A DNA stretch of 64,000 nucleotides from Citrobacter amalonaticus (GTDB lineage: Bacteria > Pseudomonadota > Gammaproteobacteria > Enterobacterales > Enterobacteriaceae). The stretch's first letter is position 1. Every line of letters begins with the position of its first letter. This document shows positions 30,755 to 40,331 of the stretch, piece after piece. The notes beneath the pieces were generated by a model. It saw only the letters and a list, made by a program, of their open reading frames with translations. It was not told the DNA's origin and searched no databases. Both the position numbers and the translations under genes were made by a program. Where the stretch lies: NCBI GenBank assembly GCA_028994555.1, contig JARDVN010000001.1, positions 124,001 through 188,000 on the forward strand, in the 5' to 3' direction.

Positions 30755-31324
30755 CTATTTATTGTTAAGCAGTATGCAATGGTCCCATTGCTCCGTACTT
30801 CTTGCGATACGGTCACTAATCGCAAAGTTCATCAGCGACGAATCATAAGCGTAAACTTTGCTTTTATCATCTGTCATCAGCAACTTACCGTAGGATTTCA
30901 GCTTTGGCGAGAGCAGGTATGTACCGTTTAAACGGTTTGCTTTGAAGCTATAAGTATACAACGTTACCTCGGCATTACCCAGCATACGCAGTGCACCTAT
31001 TCTTCCATTCTGTATCGCTGCAATAGCATACTGACAGAGATAAGTTTTAGCGGTTGCAGATGTATTTTTTCCGTCAGCCTTCGCTGATGAGGAATGTGAA
31101 AATGATTTCGGAATTGAACTATGAAGAGAAGATGACGGGTAAGAATAAGAATAATTTTTATATGCAGAAGAGGCTCCTGATCCAATCCGGCACGTTTTTC
31201 CAACCGCAATGCACGAATTACCACAAGGAATACTTTTCTTGCAGTTCTTAGCATGTGCAGAGAATGACAACCCAGCGAATAGAAATGTACCAATGGTTAT
31301 CCTAACCAACGAAGACCAGCCCAT
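30755..31324 (-). CDS. exported hypothetical protein with a Cys-rich N-terminus
   Basis: A 189-residue protein with signal peptide (VRITIGTFLFAGLSFSAHA) followed by KNCKKSIPCGNSCIAVGKTC, a four-cysteine motif seen in small exported proteins of mobile elements. A Ser/Tyr-rich linker leads to a C-terminal domain with YLCQYAIAAIQNG and EQWDHCILLNNK. The function is unknown. AT-rich composition and position next to the tRNA-proximal island edge suggest acquisition by transfer. Confidence 0.6.
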   Translation of the reverse strand: MGWSSLVRITIGTFLFAGLSFSAHAKNCKKSIPCGNSCIAVGKTCRIGSGASSAYKNYSYSYPSSSLHSSIPKSFSHSSSAKADGKNTSATAKTYLCQYAIAAIQNGRIGALRMLGNAEVTLYTYSFKANRLNGTYLLSPKLKSYGKLLMTDDKSKVYAYDSSLMNFAISDRIARSTEQWDHCILLNNK

Positions 31325-31883
31325 AAACCAACCTTTTTTTAAGATTTTCCCTGCATGATGCCATACCTAAATTAAGGGAATATCAACCAATAAGCCCGTT
31401 GGTGGTAAGACAACGATCGAAGCCGTTAGGCGACAACATCAGGGATATGTCAGACAGTGAAGTTTATCAGGATGACCATGTACCAAAAGGAGCTAGGCCG
31501 AACCGTTGCTAGAGCTTGCATGTGGTCTGCAAGAACCATAGCCACCATTAACCTGTATATTCCCTGCAACGTCATCAGCGACGTGTGGTATGTGGGAGCA
31601 TCGGCAAAAAATGCGCTTTACTGTAAGATTATGAGAATCATTGCCCGGATCAGGCTTTTCCTTCACGTTGGATTATCGCGGTGTGAGGATGGAACTGCCG
31701 CCTACGAATAGTTATTCTCTCATTTCCATAGCAACTGTCCTTGACAACTAACAGCGTATCTATTTTTGGTAAATCATCGTTCAATGGTAGAACCATCACA
31801 GATAACTTATGTTAAGTAAATTATTGATAGTGAAACACATTTAATCCAGTAACAGGCGGTGTTTTGCAACATGGGGAGAGCTC
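31325..31883. other. gap with no supported gene
   Basis: About 560 bases between the exported protein and the tRNA. An 84-codon frame at 31457-31711 lacks protein-like composition and a convincing RBS. No integrase gene or copy of the tRNA end was found here. Confidence 0.4.
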
Positions 31884-31957
31884 TGGAGCGGGCGAAGGGA
31901 ATCGAACCCTCGTATAGAGCTTGGGAAGCTCTCGTTCTACCATTGAACTACGCCCGC
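31884..31957 (-). tRNA. glyU: tRNA-Gly (anticodon CCC)
   Basis: The minus strand reads GCGGGCG TA GTTC (acceptor and D stem), anticodon arm AGAGC TTCCCAA GCTCT with CCC as anticodon, T arm GGGTTCGATTCC, and closes CGCCCGC TCCA with an encoded CCA. In E. coli glyU lies next to ygeR and marks an island boundary, as here. Confidence 0.96.
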
Positions 31958-32036
31958 TTTGGAGTGCGTAAGGCATTATAAACCTTACGCTCTTGTTGGC
32001 AAGGGACAGGCCTGCTGACTGGCGATTAATTCACCT

Positions 32037-32789
32037 TCAGCATTTCGGTTTGCTGCCCTGCGGCGGCAGATAACGCTGCGGATCGATGGCTGTCGCACGG
32101 TAGCGAATCTGGAAGTGCAACCGCACAGAAGCCGCATCAGTGCTGCCCATCGTGGCGATTTTCTGTCCCGCCTTCACGCTTTGCCCGTTGTTTACCAGCA
32201 TGGTGTCATTGTGGGCATAGGCGGTAATGTAATCTTCGCTGTGTTTAATCATGATGAGGTTACCGTAGCCACGTAGCTGGTTGCCCACGTAGACCACCTT
32301 CCCGGCTCCCGCGGCATAAACTGGCGTACCACGGGCCGCGGAAATGTCGATCCCTTTGTTGCCGCCATCAGCCGTGGAGTAAGGCAAAATCACCTTACCG
32401 CTGGCAGGCCATAGCCAACAACGCTGCCCTACTGGCGGCCATGACGATTGCGGCACAGAAGAAGATGGTCTGACCGCGGCCGTTTTAGTGGACGATTTTT
32501 TAGCGGGTTTCGCTGAGGCCGTTTTCGTTCCACCGAGCTTGAGTTTTTGCCCAACCTCAATGGTATACGGCGGCGAAATACCGTTCAGACGCGCAAGGTC
32601 TTTGACGCTGGTACCGGTTGTGCGTGAAATACGGTAAAGGGTATCTCCCCGTTTAACGGTATAAACGGCGCCAGAATCAGATGATTTACTCCCCGAGCAG
32701 CCCGCGATGAGCAATCCAGCGCAAAGCAGCATGGCAATACCCAGGCTATTTTTCTTCAGGCGTCCTGCGCTCAAAACCGTTCCTCGCAA
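32037..32789 (-). CDS. actS: LysM/LytM lipoprotein ActS (YgeR), amidase activator
   Basis: A lipoprotein with lipobox LLIAGCS, one LysM domain (YTVKRGDTLYRISRTTGTSV, GQKLKL) and a C-terminal M23-like (LytM) domain. The zinc-site residues are partly lost (GNKGIDISAARGTPVYAAG in place of HxxxD; AYAHND and VRLHFQIRY remain), consistent with an activator rather than an enzyme. E. coli YgeR/ActS activates the cell-wall amidase AmiC. Length 250, near the E. coli 251. A start at TTG 32774 (SAGRLKK) is an alternative to ATG 32789. Confidence 0.9.
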   Translation of the reverse strand: MRGTVLSAGRLKKNSLGIAMLLCAGLLIAGCSGSKSSDSGAVYTVKRGDTLYRISRTTGTSVKDLARLNGISPPYTIEVGQKLKLGGTKTASAKPAKKSSTKTAAVRPSSSVPQSSWPPVGQRCWLWPASGKVILPYSTADGGNKGIDISAARGTPVYAAGAGKVVYVGNQLRGYGNLIMIKHSEDYITAYAHNDTMLVNNGQSVKAGQKIATMGSTDAASVRLHFQIRYRATAIDPQRYLPPQGSKPKC

Positions 32790-32905
32790 TATTCACAGAC
32801 GCCATATGATAGCAGCCATAATCCGGATGCCAAATTTATTGAATCGGTAAGCACCATCACGAACCGCCTGATAAACGCTATCACTGCCGCTTAGCGTGTA
32901 TCACA

Positions 32906-32924
32906 ATGAGTTGATTAAACTCAT
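32906..32924. promoter_or_regulatory. dyad, candidate YgeV (sigma-54 activator) binding site upstream of xdhA
   Basis: ATGAGTTGATTAAACTCAT has perfect 7-base arms (ATGAGTT / AACTCAT) around GATTA. It lies about 110 bases upstream of the sigma-54-type promoter, the usual distance for an enhancer. A related sequence precedes the ygeW promoter. Confidence 0.5.
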
Positions 32925-33030
32925 AATGATACGCAGAGTGCTCATCGTCAAAGGTCGGATCCCTCTCCCGACAGGCCATATTATTATCTCCATCACACTT
33001 CCCTTTTCTCACGGCACAACTTTGCGCTTC

Positions 33031-33046
33031 TGGCGTAATTCTTGCC
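33031..33046 (+). promoter_or_regulatory. sigma-54-type promoter of xdhA
   Basis: TGGCGTAATTCTTGCC fits TGGC-N7-TTGC with GG and GC ten bases apart. It lies 45 bases before the xdhA ATG. The sigma-54 activator gene ygeV is in the same cluster. Confidence 0.55.
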
Positions 33047-33091
33047 TCATTTAACGGTTGTTCAGGAACCGTTAAATCAAGGGGACGTTTT

Positions 33092-35393
33092 ATGGATGCA
33101 CGGGAAGCTACCGCTACCGGTGAGTCATGTATGCGCGTGGATGCCATCGCTAAAGTGACCGGGCGGGCTCGATATACTGATGATTACATGATGGCGGGCA
33201 TGTGTTATGCCAAATATGTCCGCAGCCCGATTGCCCACGGTTACGCCACCAGCATCAACTGTGACGAGGCAAAAAGCTTGCCCGGGGTATTGGCTGTGTT
33301 TACCTGGGAAGATGTACCGGATATTCCTTTCGCCACGGCAGGACACGCCTGGACGCTGGATGAGAACAAACGCGATACCGCTGATCGTTTTCTGTTGACC
33401 CGTCACGTACGCCATCATGGCGATGCAGTCGCGATTGTCGTGGCAAGAGACGAGTTAACCGCCGAGAAAGCCGCCCTGCTGGTGAATGTGGAATGGCAAA
33501 AACTCCCGGTGATTACCACGCCAGAAGCGGCTCTGGCGGATGACGCTGTCCCTATTCACCCTGGCGGTAATTTGCTCAATTGCAGTGAAATGACCACCGG
33601 GGATGTCCAACAAGCCATTGATACCGCCGATTATCAATTCCAGGGACATTACCAGACGCCGGTGATTCAACATTGCCATATGGAAAGCGTCACCTCATTT
33701 GCCTGGATGGAAGATGATTCGCGTATTTCCATCGTCTCAAGTACTCAAATCCCGCACATCGTCCGCCGGGTCGTGGGCCAGGCGTTGGGCATTCCGTGGT
33801 CATGCGTGCGGGTTATCAAACCTTACGTCGGCGGCGGATTTGGTAACAAACAGGATGTGCTGGAAGAGCCCATGGCCGCCTTCCTGACCCGTAAGCTGGG
33901 AGGGATACCGGTGAAAGTCTCACTGAGTCGCGAAGAGTGTTTTCTCGCATCCCGTACCCGTCATGCGTTCACGATGGATGGGCAGATGGGGATCAATCGC
34001 GATGGCACGTTGAAAGGCTATCGTCTGGATGTATTGTCAAATACTGGCGCTTACGCCTCACACGGGCATTCCATCGCCTCGGCGGGCGGCAATAAGGTGG
34101 CTTACCTCTATCCCCGTAGCGCGTACGCTTACCGTTCTACCACCTGCTACACCAATCTCCCTTCCGCTGGCGCAATGCGCGGCTACGGCGCGCCGCAGGT
34201 GATTTTTGCCGTGGAATCGATGCTGGATGACGCCGCGACGGCGCTGGGCCTCGACCCGGTTGAGGTTCGGTTGCGCAATGCGGCCTGTGAAGGCGATACG
34301 AACCCGATCACCGGTAAACGCATCTACAGCGCGGGACTACCAGAGTGTCTGCAAAAAAGGCCGCGCGCTGTTTGAGTGGGACGCCCGTCGTGCGCAATAT
34401 CAGCACCAGCAGGGCAATATCCGCCGGGGCGTCGGCGTCGCCTGCTTCAGCTACACCTCCAACACCTGGCCGGTCGGCGTGGAGATCGCCGGTGCTCGCC
34501 TGCTTATGAATCAAGACGGAACGATCAACGTACAGAGCGGAGCGACGGAAATCGGTCAGGGGGGCGGATACCGTTTTCTCACAGATGGTGGCGGAAACTC
34601 TCGGCGTACCGGTCAGCGATGTACGCGTCATTTCGACCCAGGATACCGACATTACCCCCCTTCGACCCTGGCGCATTCGCCTCTCGCCAAAGCTATGTCG
34701 CAGCACCTGCACTGCGCAAGGCGGCACTTCAACTGCGCGATAAGATCCTCCATCACGCTGCCGATATGCTGCATCAGTCCGTCATGAGCCTGACGCTGTC
34801 AGCAGGCAACATCGTCCTTATCGATCGCCCGGACTCACCGTTGCTGTCCTTAAAAGAGCTGGCGATGGATGCGTTTTATCATCCGGAGCGCGGCGGCCAG
34901 TTGTCTGCGGAATGCTCGGTGAAAACCACCACCAACCCGCCAGCGTTTGGCTGCACGTTTGTCGATCTGAGCGTTGATATCGCCCTGTGCAAAGTCACCA
35001 TTAACCACATCCTCAATGTCCACGATTCCGGTCATATTTTGAACCCTCAACTGGCAGAAGGACAGGTGCATGGCGGGATGGGAATGGGCATTGGCTGGGC
35101 GCTATTTGAAGAGATGATCATCGACGCGGAAAGTGGTCTGGTGCGTAACCCGAATCTCCTCGATTACAAAATGCCGACCATGCCAGACCTGCCGCAACTG
35201 GAGAGCGCATTCGTTGAAACGCAGGAGCCGCAATCGGCGTATGGGCACAAATCCCTCGGCGAACCCCCCCATTATCCCGGTTGCTGCAGCCATTCGTAAC
35301 GCAGTGAAAATGGCCACAGGCGTGGCGATTGATACGCTGCCCCTGACGCCAAAACGGTTGTATGCCGAGTTCCACCAGGCTGGTTTGATTTGA
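33092..35393 (+). pseudogene. xdhA: xanthine dehydrogenase molybdenum subunit XdhA, four frameshifts
   Basis: Large molybdopterin-binding subunit of a purine hydroxylase with XdhB (FAD) and XdhC (2Fe-2S). Motifs: TGRARYTDDYMMAGMCYAK, GGGFGNKQD, AGAMRGYGAPQV, YGHKSLGEPP. Four runs look one base too long: A6 34353-34358, G6 34559-34564, C6 34655-34660, C7 35264-35270. The first three add up to one codon, so the frame returns after a scrambled stretch; the fourth garbles the last 40 residues. Repaired text includes EIGQGADTVFSQMVAET, TDITPFDPGAFASR and GEPPIIPVAAAIRNAV, ending FHQAGLI. ATG 33092 behind AAGGGGACG gives 765 residues, longer than a start at MRVDA (752). Confidence 0.88.
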
Positions 35394-35403
35394 GGATATG
35401 ATC

Positions 35404-36282
35404 ATGTTTGACTTTGCTTCTTATCATCGCGCTTCAGACATTGCCGAGGCTGTCAGCCTGCTGGCGCGCTATCCGCAGGCGAAACTGCTCGCCGGCGGAA
35501 CCGACGTTCTGATTCAGCTTCATCATCATAATGCGCGTTATCGTCATATCGTCGACATCCATAACCTGGCCGAACTGCGGGGAATAACACTGACAAAAGA
35601 GGAAGGGCTGCGTATCGGTTCTGCCACCACCTTTAGCGAGATGATTGAGCACCCCATCACGCAACACCATTTGCCTGCCCTGTGCGCGGCAGCGGCCTCC
35701 ATCGCCGGACCGCAAATTCGCAATGTCGCCACCTATGGCGGGAATATCTGTAATGGCGCAACCAGCGCAGACTCGGCGACACCCACGCTTATCTATGACG
35801 CCACGCTTGAGATCCACTCACCGAAGGGGATACGTTTTGCCAGCATCAATGGCTTTCACACCGGCCCCGGAAAAGTCTCTCTTGAGCACGATGAAATCCT
35901 TGTCGCCTTTCATTTCCCACCACAACCCAGGGCTCGCACAGGCAGCGCGCATTATAAATATGCCATGCGCGATGCGATGGATATTTCGACCATTGGTTGT
36001 GCGGCACGATGCCAACTGGATGACGCCGGTTTCAAAGAACTTCGTCTGGCGTTCGGCGTTGCGGCTCCCACGCCAGTCCGCTGTCAACACGCGGAGCGCG
36101 CAGCGCAACATGCCCCATTGACCCGGCAAACACTGGATGCGATCGCTGAATCCGTTCTGCAGGACGTCGCCCCGCGCTCTTCCTGGCGGGCAAGTAAGGA
36201 ATTTCGTCTACATCTCATCCAGACGATGACCCGGAAAGTGGTTACTGAAGCCGTTGTCGCGGCGGGAGGAAAGCTGCAATGA
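35404..36282 (+). CDS. xdhB: xanthine dehydrogenase FAD subunit XdhB
   Basis: FAD-binding subunit carrying electrons between the iron-sulfur subunit and the flavin. [13 protein letters not shown] and [18 protein letters not shown] are the two flavin-contact motifs of the family; the C-terminal CO dehydrogenase-flavoprotein domain follows. The second ATG (35404, [11 protein letters not shown]) is eight bases from GAGG and gives 292 residues, the length I recall for E. coli; the ATG at 35398 is too close to the RBS. It overlaps xdhC by four bases. Confidence 0.93.
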   Translation: MFDFASYHRASDIAEAVSLLARYPQAKLLAGGTDVLIQLHHHNARYRHIVDIHNLAELRGITLTKEEGLRIGSATTFSEMIEHPITQHHLPALCAAAASIAGPQIRNVATYGGNICNGATSADSATPTLIYDATLEIHSPKGIRFASINGFHTGPGKVSLEHDEILVAFHFPPQPRARTGSAHYKYAMRDAMDISTIGCAARCQLDDAGFKELRLAFGVAAPTPVRCQHAERAAQHAPLTRQTLDAIAESVLQDVAPRSSWRASKEFRLHLIQTMTRKVVTEAVVAAGGKLQ

Positions 36283-36758
36283 ATGACACTAACCGAATTA
36301 CGCTGGAATGCGTTATTAATGATCACCCTTTTCAGCTCAGTATCATGCCGGGGATGCCGCTCTCTGAACTCCTGCGTGAACAAGGGTTGCTGAGCGTCAA
36401 ACAGGGATGCTGTGTCGGTGAATGCGGTGCCTGTACGGTGCTGGTTGACGGCATGGCCATCGACAGTTGCCTGTACCTTGCCGCGTGGGCAGCAGGAAAA
36501 CAGATCCGCACCCTGGAAGGCGAATCGGCTGGCAGTCAGCTCTCGCGTGTTCAGATGGCTTATGCGACATCCGGCGCCGTGCAGTGTGGCTTTTGCACGC
36601 CGGGTCTGATTATGGCGACCACCGCATTGCTGGCAACGCCGCGGAAAAAGCCATTAACCATTCTGGAGATCCGTCGTGGACTGGCGGGAAATCTGTGCCG
36701 TTGCACCGGTTACCAGATGATTGTCGATACCGTTCAGCGCTGCACTGAGCCGGAATAA
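36279..36758 (+). CDS. xdhC: xanthine dehydrogenase iron-sulfur subunit XdhC
   Basis: A 159-residue protein with two [2Fe-2S] clusters: plant-type ferredoxin motif [16 protein letters not shown] and the helical-domain cysteines CGFCTPGL and NLCRCTGYQ. It passes electrons from the molybdenum site in XdhA to the flavin in XdhB. It is coupled to xdhB by the ATGA overlap at 36279 and is the last gene of the xdhABC operon. The frame is intact. Confidence 0.94.
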   Translation: MNDTNRITLECVINDHPFQLSIMPGMPLSELLREQGLLSVKQGCCVGECGACTVLVDGMAIDSCLYLAAWAAGKQIRTLEGESAGSQLSRVQMAYATSGAVQCGFCTPGLIMATTALLATPRKKPLTILEIRRGLAGNLCRCTGYQMIVDTVQRCTEPE

Positions 36759-36841
36759 TTGGCACCTTATCCTTCAGGTTCCGGAGTGGCATGTTCACGC
36801 CTTTGCCTTCTGATGCAACCTGAAGGCGTTTACATGCTGCG

Positions 36842-38620
36842 TTAAGCGTTCAACAACTCGTACTTTTTGATCTTGCGATAAAGCGTGGCAATCCCAATGC
36901 CTAACTCATCCGCCACCTGTTTTTTGTTGGAGTGGCGGGATAGCGCTTCGCGAATCATCTGCTTTTCCATCTCCTCCAGCGCAGTTCCACCAGTATCATC
37001 AGACAGCAACTGCGCCACGTGAGCGGCCGCCCCCGTTGGCTCTGGCGCTTTACCGTTGTTGATTAGGTTTGGCGGTAAGAGCGTACTGTCGATGACCTCG
37101 CCAGACGGAACCACGTTCACCAGATACTCCATCAGGTTGCTTAATTCACGCAAATTTCCCGGCCATTGATGGTGTCTGAGCAGGGTCACCACATCCGGCG
37201 CAATCCCCGGATAGACCAGCCCTAAACGGCGAGTATGCAGATGCAGGAAATAGTGTACCAGTAGCTCAATATCGTCCTGTCGTTCACGTAGCGGTGGCAG
37301 GGTCAGTGGGATGACGTTCAGTCGATAGAACAGATCTTCACGGAATTTGCCTTCGGCGATAAACTGCCCAAGGTTCTGATTGGTGGCTGAAATAATGCGG
37401 ATGTCGACCTGAACCGGACTGCTCGCGCCAAGCGGCAACACCTCTCTCGCCTCAATCGCCCTGAGCAGTTTAGCCTGTAGCATCAATGGCATATCGCCAA
37501 TTTCATCGAGAAATAGCGTTCCACTGTTTGCCGCCTGAATCAGGCCCGTTTTCCCATTGGCGGAAGCGCCGGTAAATGCGCCTTTAACATAGCCAAACAG
37601 TTCACTCTCCAGCAACTGTTCCGGTATCGCCGCGCAGTTGATGGCGATAAACGGTTTATTGCGTCGATCGCTGAGTTTGTGAATGGCGCGCGCGACCACC
37701 TCTTTTCCGGTGCCGCTTTCCCCCACAATCATAATGCTGGACGGACTGGGGGCAATACGGCCGATCAGCCGCTTAAGCTGGCGCATAACCCGACATTCGC
37801 CCACCAGTTGTTCAATATGCGGTTCATCGGTAGCAATTGATACAGAGGAACTGGAGTGAGACTGATGGAAGGCCATCAGGAATAACTGCCGTCCCTGCAC
37901 CTGGTGTAACTGACCAATGATCAGTTCACTTTTATCATCCCAGGAGACGATATGCTGCATATGTCCGTGAGTGAAATTACTTTCAAACGTTAATGGCCGA
38001 AACCTGACCGACTTTCCCACCATATTATTCTGCGCCGCGCCAAGAATTTTTAACGCGGTTTGATTCGCGAACTGTACGCGGTTATCTTCATCAATGACCA
38101 ACACACCTTGATCCATATTCTCGATCATTGTCGAAAATATTTTACTAATGTTGTCACTTCCACTCTGGTCTTCGAGAAGTTTTGAAACAAAAATAGTGGA
38201 TATATGGCGAACATAGTCTGAAAACTCGCGCAGGTTATCATTGATATGTTCTTGCTGTTCATGCGTTACGGCAATCAAACTGATCACGCCTACACAGCGA
38301 TCTTGCAGAATGACCGGTGTCCCCAGAAACGCCTTCTCACGACAATTCTCTTTGCTATCGCAACCTTCACACAGCGGGTCAAAGCGGGAATGCGTCACAA
38401 CCTTTTCTGTTTTACTTTCCAGTACATAGCGCAACAGTCTGGAGTTACCGCTCAACGGGCGTCCGAGGTATTTCCCGTAGGCGCCGGTTCCCGCGACCCG
38501 GCAGAGGTTATCATCGACGATCTCAACTTCGAGTTGCAAAACGCTGGCAAGCATTCTGGCGAAGCGCTGAATTGTAGGTTGAATCTGCATCAAAACGGAC
38601 TGCGTTGTTGCAAGCACCAT
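36842..38620 (-). CDS. ygeV: sigma-54-dependent transcriptional activator YgeV
   Basis: Enhancer-binding protein for RpoN promoters. An N-terminal sensory region (GAF-like with CEGCDSKENC, four cysteines) is followed by a PAS-like domain (MIENMDQGVLVIDEDNRVQF), the AAA+ core with Walker A GESGTGKE, the sigma-54 contact GAFTGA, Walker B LFLDEIGD, arginine region FREDLFYRLNVIPL, and a Fis-type helix-turn-helix at the end (KKQVADELGIGIATLYRKIK). The start at 38620 (MVLATTQSV) has GGAAGG upstream and gives 592 residues, the length I recall for E. coli; GTG 38641 is the longer option. It is divergent from ygeW and probably activates xdhABC and ygeWXY-hyuA-yqeA. Confidence 0.92.
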   Translation of the reverse strand: MVLATTQSVLMQIQPTIQRFARMLASVLQLEVEIVDDNLCRVAGTGAYGKYLGRPLSGNSRLLRYVLESKTEKVVTHSRFDPLCEGCDSKENCREKAFLGTPVILQDRCVGVISLIAVTHEQQEHINDNLREFSDYVRHISTIFVSKLLEDQSGSDNISKIFSTMIENMDQGVLVIDEDNRVQFANQTALKILGAAQNNMVGKSVRFRPLTFESNFTHGHMQHIVSWDDKSELIIGQLHQVQGRQLFLMAFHQSHSSSSVSIATDEPHIEQLVGECRVMRQLKRLIGRIAPSPSSIMIVGESGTGKEVVARAIHKLSDRRNKPFIAINCAAIPEQLLESELFGYVKGAFTGASANGKTGLIQAANSGTLFLDEIGDMPLMLQAKLLRAIEAREVLPLGASSPVQVDIRIISATNQNLGQFIAEGKFREDLFYRLNVIPLTLPPLRERQDDIELLVHYFLHLHTRRLGLVYPGIAPDVVTLLRHHQWPGNLRELSNLMEYLVNVVPSGEVIDSTLLPPNLINNGKAPEPTGAAAHVAQLLSDDTGGTALEEMEKQMIREALSRHSNKKQVADELGIGIATLYRKIKKYELLNA

Positions 38621-38644
38621 AGTCTTACCTTCCGGAATCACTTA

Positions 38645-38658
38645 AATGATTGATCATT
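38645..38658. promoter_or_regulatory. inverted repeat just upstream of ygeV
   Basis: AATGATTGATCATT has perfect 6-base arms (AATGAT / ATCATT) around TG, 25-38 bases before the ygeV start. It could be an operator for ygeV expression; the binding protein is unknown. Confidence 0.35.
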
Positions 38659-38799
38659 GAAGACATTGATGGTTCGTAGAATATTAGGATACTAACTCAG
38701 ACAAAATTTGCTTTGATAAAAACACAGGCTCTTTATCATTTTATAATGAAAATATGCAAGAGAAATCACATTTCCATATCAATATGAGAATCAGCGGGG

Positions 38800-38816
38800 T
38801 GAGTTTATCAAACTGG
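38800..38816. promoter_or_regulatory. candidate YgeV binding site upstream of ygeW
   Basis: TGAGTTTATCAAACTGG resembles the dyad before xdhA (TGAGTTGATTAAACTCA), matching at about 13 of 17 positions. It lies about 175 bases upstream of the sigma-54 promoter. Confidence 0.45.
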
Positions 38817-38990
38817 CGGTATTTATACCTTTGGAATTTATTATTCTGCCAGCACGTGCAGTGGCAATCTGCGATATTTATTAAGCCAAACGTTTTCGTA
38901 TATTCATAACGTATTACAGATAACTTTAATCTGTGATCAGGACCACATATTACCTGATGAATTTCCATTTATCCGCCGGTGGACTGATTT

Positions 38991-39006
38991 TGGCACGCTT
39001 ATTGTT
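38991..39006 (+). promoter_or_regulatory. sigma-54 promoter of the ygeW operon
   Basis: TGGCACGCTTATTGTT matches TGGCACG-N4-TTGCA except for T in place of C in the -12 box. It lies 83 bases upstream of the ygeW ATG. Confidence 0.65.
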
Positions 39007-39088
39007 AGTCCCTCATATATCGGTGATGCCGCTTGTCATTACCGCCAATAAGCCACCCTTGCCGTCATTCCACTACCAGGATCTTATA

Positions 39089-40276
39089 ATGAAAACTGTT
39101 AATGAGCTGATAAAGGATATCAATTCGCTGACCTCACACCTTCACGAGAAGGATTTTTTACTGACGTGGGAACAGACGCCGGATGAACTGAAACAAGTCC
39201 TGGACGTCGCTGCCGCGCTGAAGATGCTGCGTAGTGAAAACATCGCGACCAACGTCTTCAATAGTGGATTAGGCATTTCCGTTTTCCGCGATAATTCCAC
39301 CCGCACCCGCTTTTCTTATGCCTCCGCCCTTAACCTGCTTGGCCTGGCTCAGCAGGATCTGGACGAAGGAAAATCACAAATTGCGCATGGCGAAACCGTC
39401 CGCGAAACTGCCAACATGATCTCTTTCTGCGCGGATGCCATTGGTATTCGCGACGACATGTATCTTGGTGCAGGTAATGCTTATATGCGTGAAGTCGGCG
39501 CCGCGCTGGATGACGGCTACAAACAGGGCGTGCTGCCACAGCGCCCGGCGTTAGTTAACCTGCAATGCGATATCGATCACCCAACGCAGTCAATGGCGGA
39601 TCTGGCCTGGCTGCGTGAACATTTCGGTTCTCTGGAAAACCTCAAAGGCAAAAAAATCGCTATGACCTGGGCCTACTCACCCAGCTACGGCAAGCCCCTC
39701 TCCGTACCGCAGGGCATTATCGGTCTGATGACCCGCTTCGGTATGGACGTCACCCTGGCACATCCGGAAGGATATGACCTGATCCCGGACGTGATTGAAG
39801 TCGCGAAAAACAACGCGAACGCGTCCGGCGGCAGCTTCCGCCAGGTCACCAGCATGGAAGAAGCCTTCAAAGATGCCGACATTGTCTATCCGAAGTCATG
39901 GGCGCCTTACAAAGTGATGGAAGAACGTACCGAACTTCTGCGCGCCAACGATCACGCGGCCCTGAAAGAGCTGGAAAGACAGTGTCTTGAGCAGAACGCG
40001 AAGCATAAAAACTGGCACTGCACTGAAGAAATGATGCAACTCACCCGCGACGGCGAAGCGCTGTATATGCACTGTCTGCCTGCGGATATCAGCGGCGTCT
40101 CCTGCAAAGAAGGGGAAGTCACCGACGCCGTATTCGAAAAATACCGCATCGCGACGTACAAAGAAGCCAGCTGGAAGCCCTACATCATCGCCGCGATGAT
40201 CCTCTCCCGCAAATATCCGAAGCCTGGCGTACTGCTGGAGCAGTTGTTGAAAGAAGCGCAACCGCGCGTGAAATAA
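39089..40276 (+). CDS. ygeW: YgeW, ornithine/aspartate carbamoyltransferase-family protein
   Basis: Carbamoyltransferase fold; the phosphate-binding loop FRDNSTRTRFSYASA and the C-terminal HCLPADISG motif are present. The E. coli enzyme does not use ornithine or aspartate, and its role in this cluster is thought to lie in purine ring-opening product catabolism, feeding carbamoyl phosphate to the YqeA kinase. ATG 39089 (MKTVNELIKDINSLTS), with AGGA upstream, gives 395 residues; the longer frame from 38933 includes the sigma-54 promoter and is not coding there. First gene of ygeWXY-hyuA-yqeA. Confidence 0.92.
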   Translation: MKTVNELIKDINSLTSHLHEKDFLLTWEQTPDELKQVLDVAAALKMLRSENIATNVFNSGLGISVFRDNSTRTRFSYASALNLLGLAQQDLDEGKSQIAHGETVRETANMISFCADAIGIRDDMYLGAGNAYMREVGAALDDGYKQGVLPQRPALVNLQCDIDHPTQSMADLAWLREHFGSLENLKGKKIAMTWAYSPSYGKPLSVPQGIIGLMTRFGMDVTLAHPEGYDLIPDVIEVAKNNANASGGSFRQVTSMEEAFKDADIVYPKSWAPYKVMEERTELLRANDHAALKELERQCLEQNAKHKNWHCTEEMMQLTRDGEALYMHCLPADISGVSCKEGEVTDAVFEKYRIATYKEASWKPYIIAAMILSRKYPKPGVLLEQLLKEAQPRVK

Positions 40277-40281
40277 CCCCT

Positions 40282-40303
40282 GAGCCGACCTGCCGGTCGG
40301 CTC
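40282..40303 (+). terminator. hairpin between ygeW and ygeX
   Basis: GAGCCGACC and GGTCGGCTC form a perfect 9-bp stem with a TGCC loop, followed by TCCTTT. The weak T run suggests an attenuator or mRNA-stability element within the operon rather than a full terminator. Confidence 0.5.
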
Positions 40304-40331
40304 TCCTTTCCGGAGGCCAAAAGGATAGGAT

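Larger units (their letters stand above)
32790..33091. other. xdhA upstream control region
   Basis: About 300 bases between actS and xdhA. Contains the dyad at 32906-32924 and a sigma-54-type promoter at 33031-33046; no gene. Confidence 0.6.
38642..39088. other. divergent control region between ygeV and ygeW
   Basis: About 450 bases with no gene; carries an inverted repeat at 38645, a YgeV-type dyad at 38800 and a sigma-54 promoter at 38991. Confidence 0.6.

Noticed and set aside
31457..31711. 84-codon frame near the tRNA as a gene
   Set aside because: No recognisable domain, no convincing RBS, and unlike any protein I know; left as a gap.
31884..31957. Integrative element with an integrase next to tRNA-Gly
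   Set aside because: No integrase gene or second copy of the tRNA 3' end was found on the island side within the window.
33012..33026. CGGCACAACTTTGCG as a sigma-54 promoter of xdhA
   Set aside because: GG and GC are nine bases apart instead of ten; the sequence at 33031 fits better.
38933..39088. Extended N-terminus of YgeW from ATG 38933
   Set aside because: This stretch contains the sigma-54 promoter and lacks similarity to the family; ATG 39089 has the RBS and the expected length.
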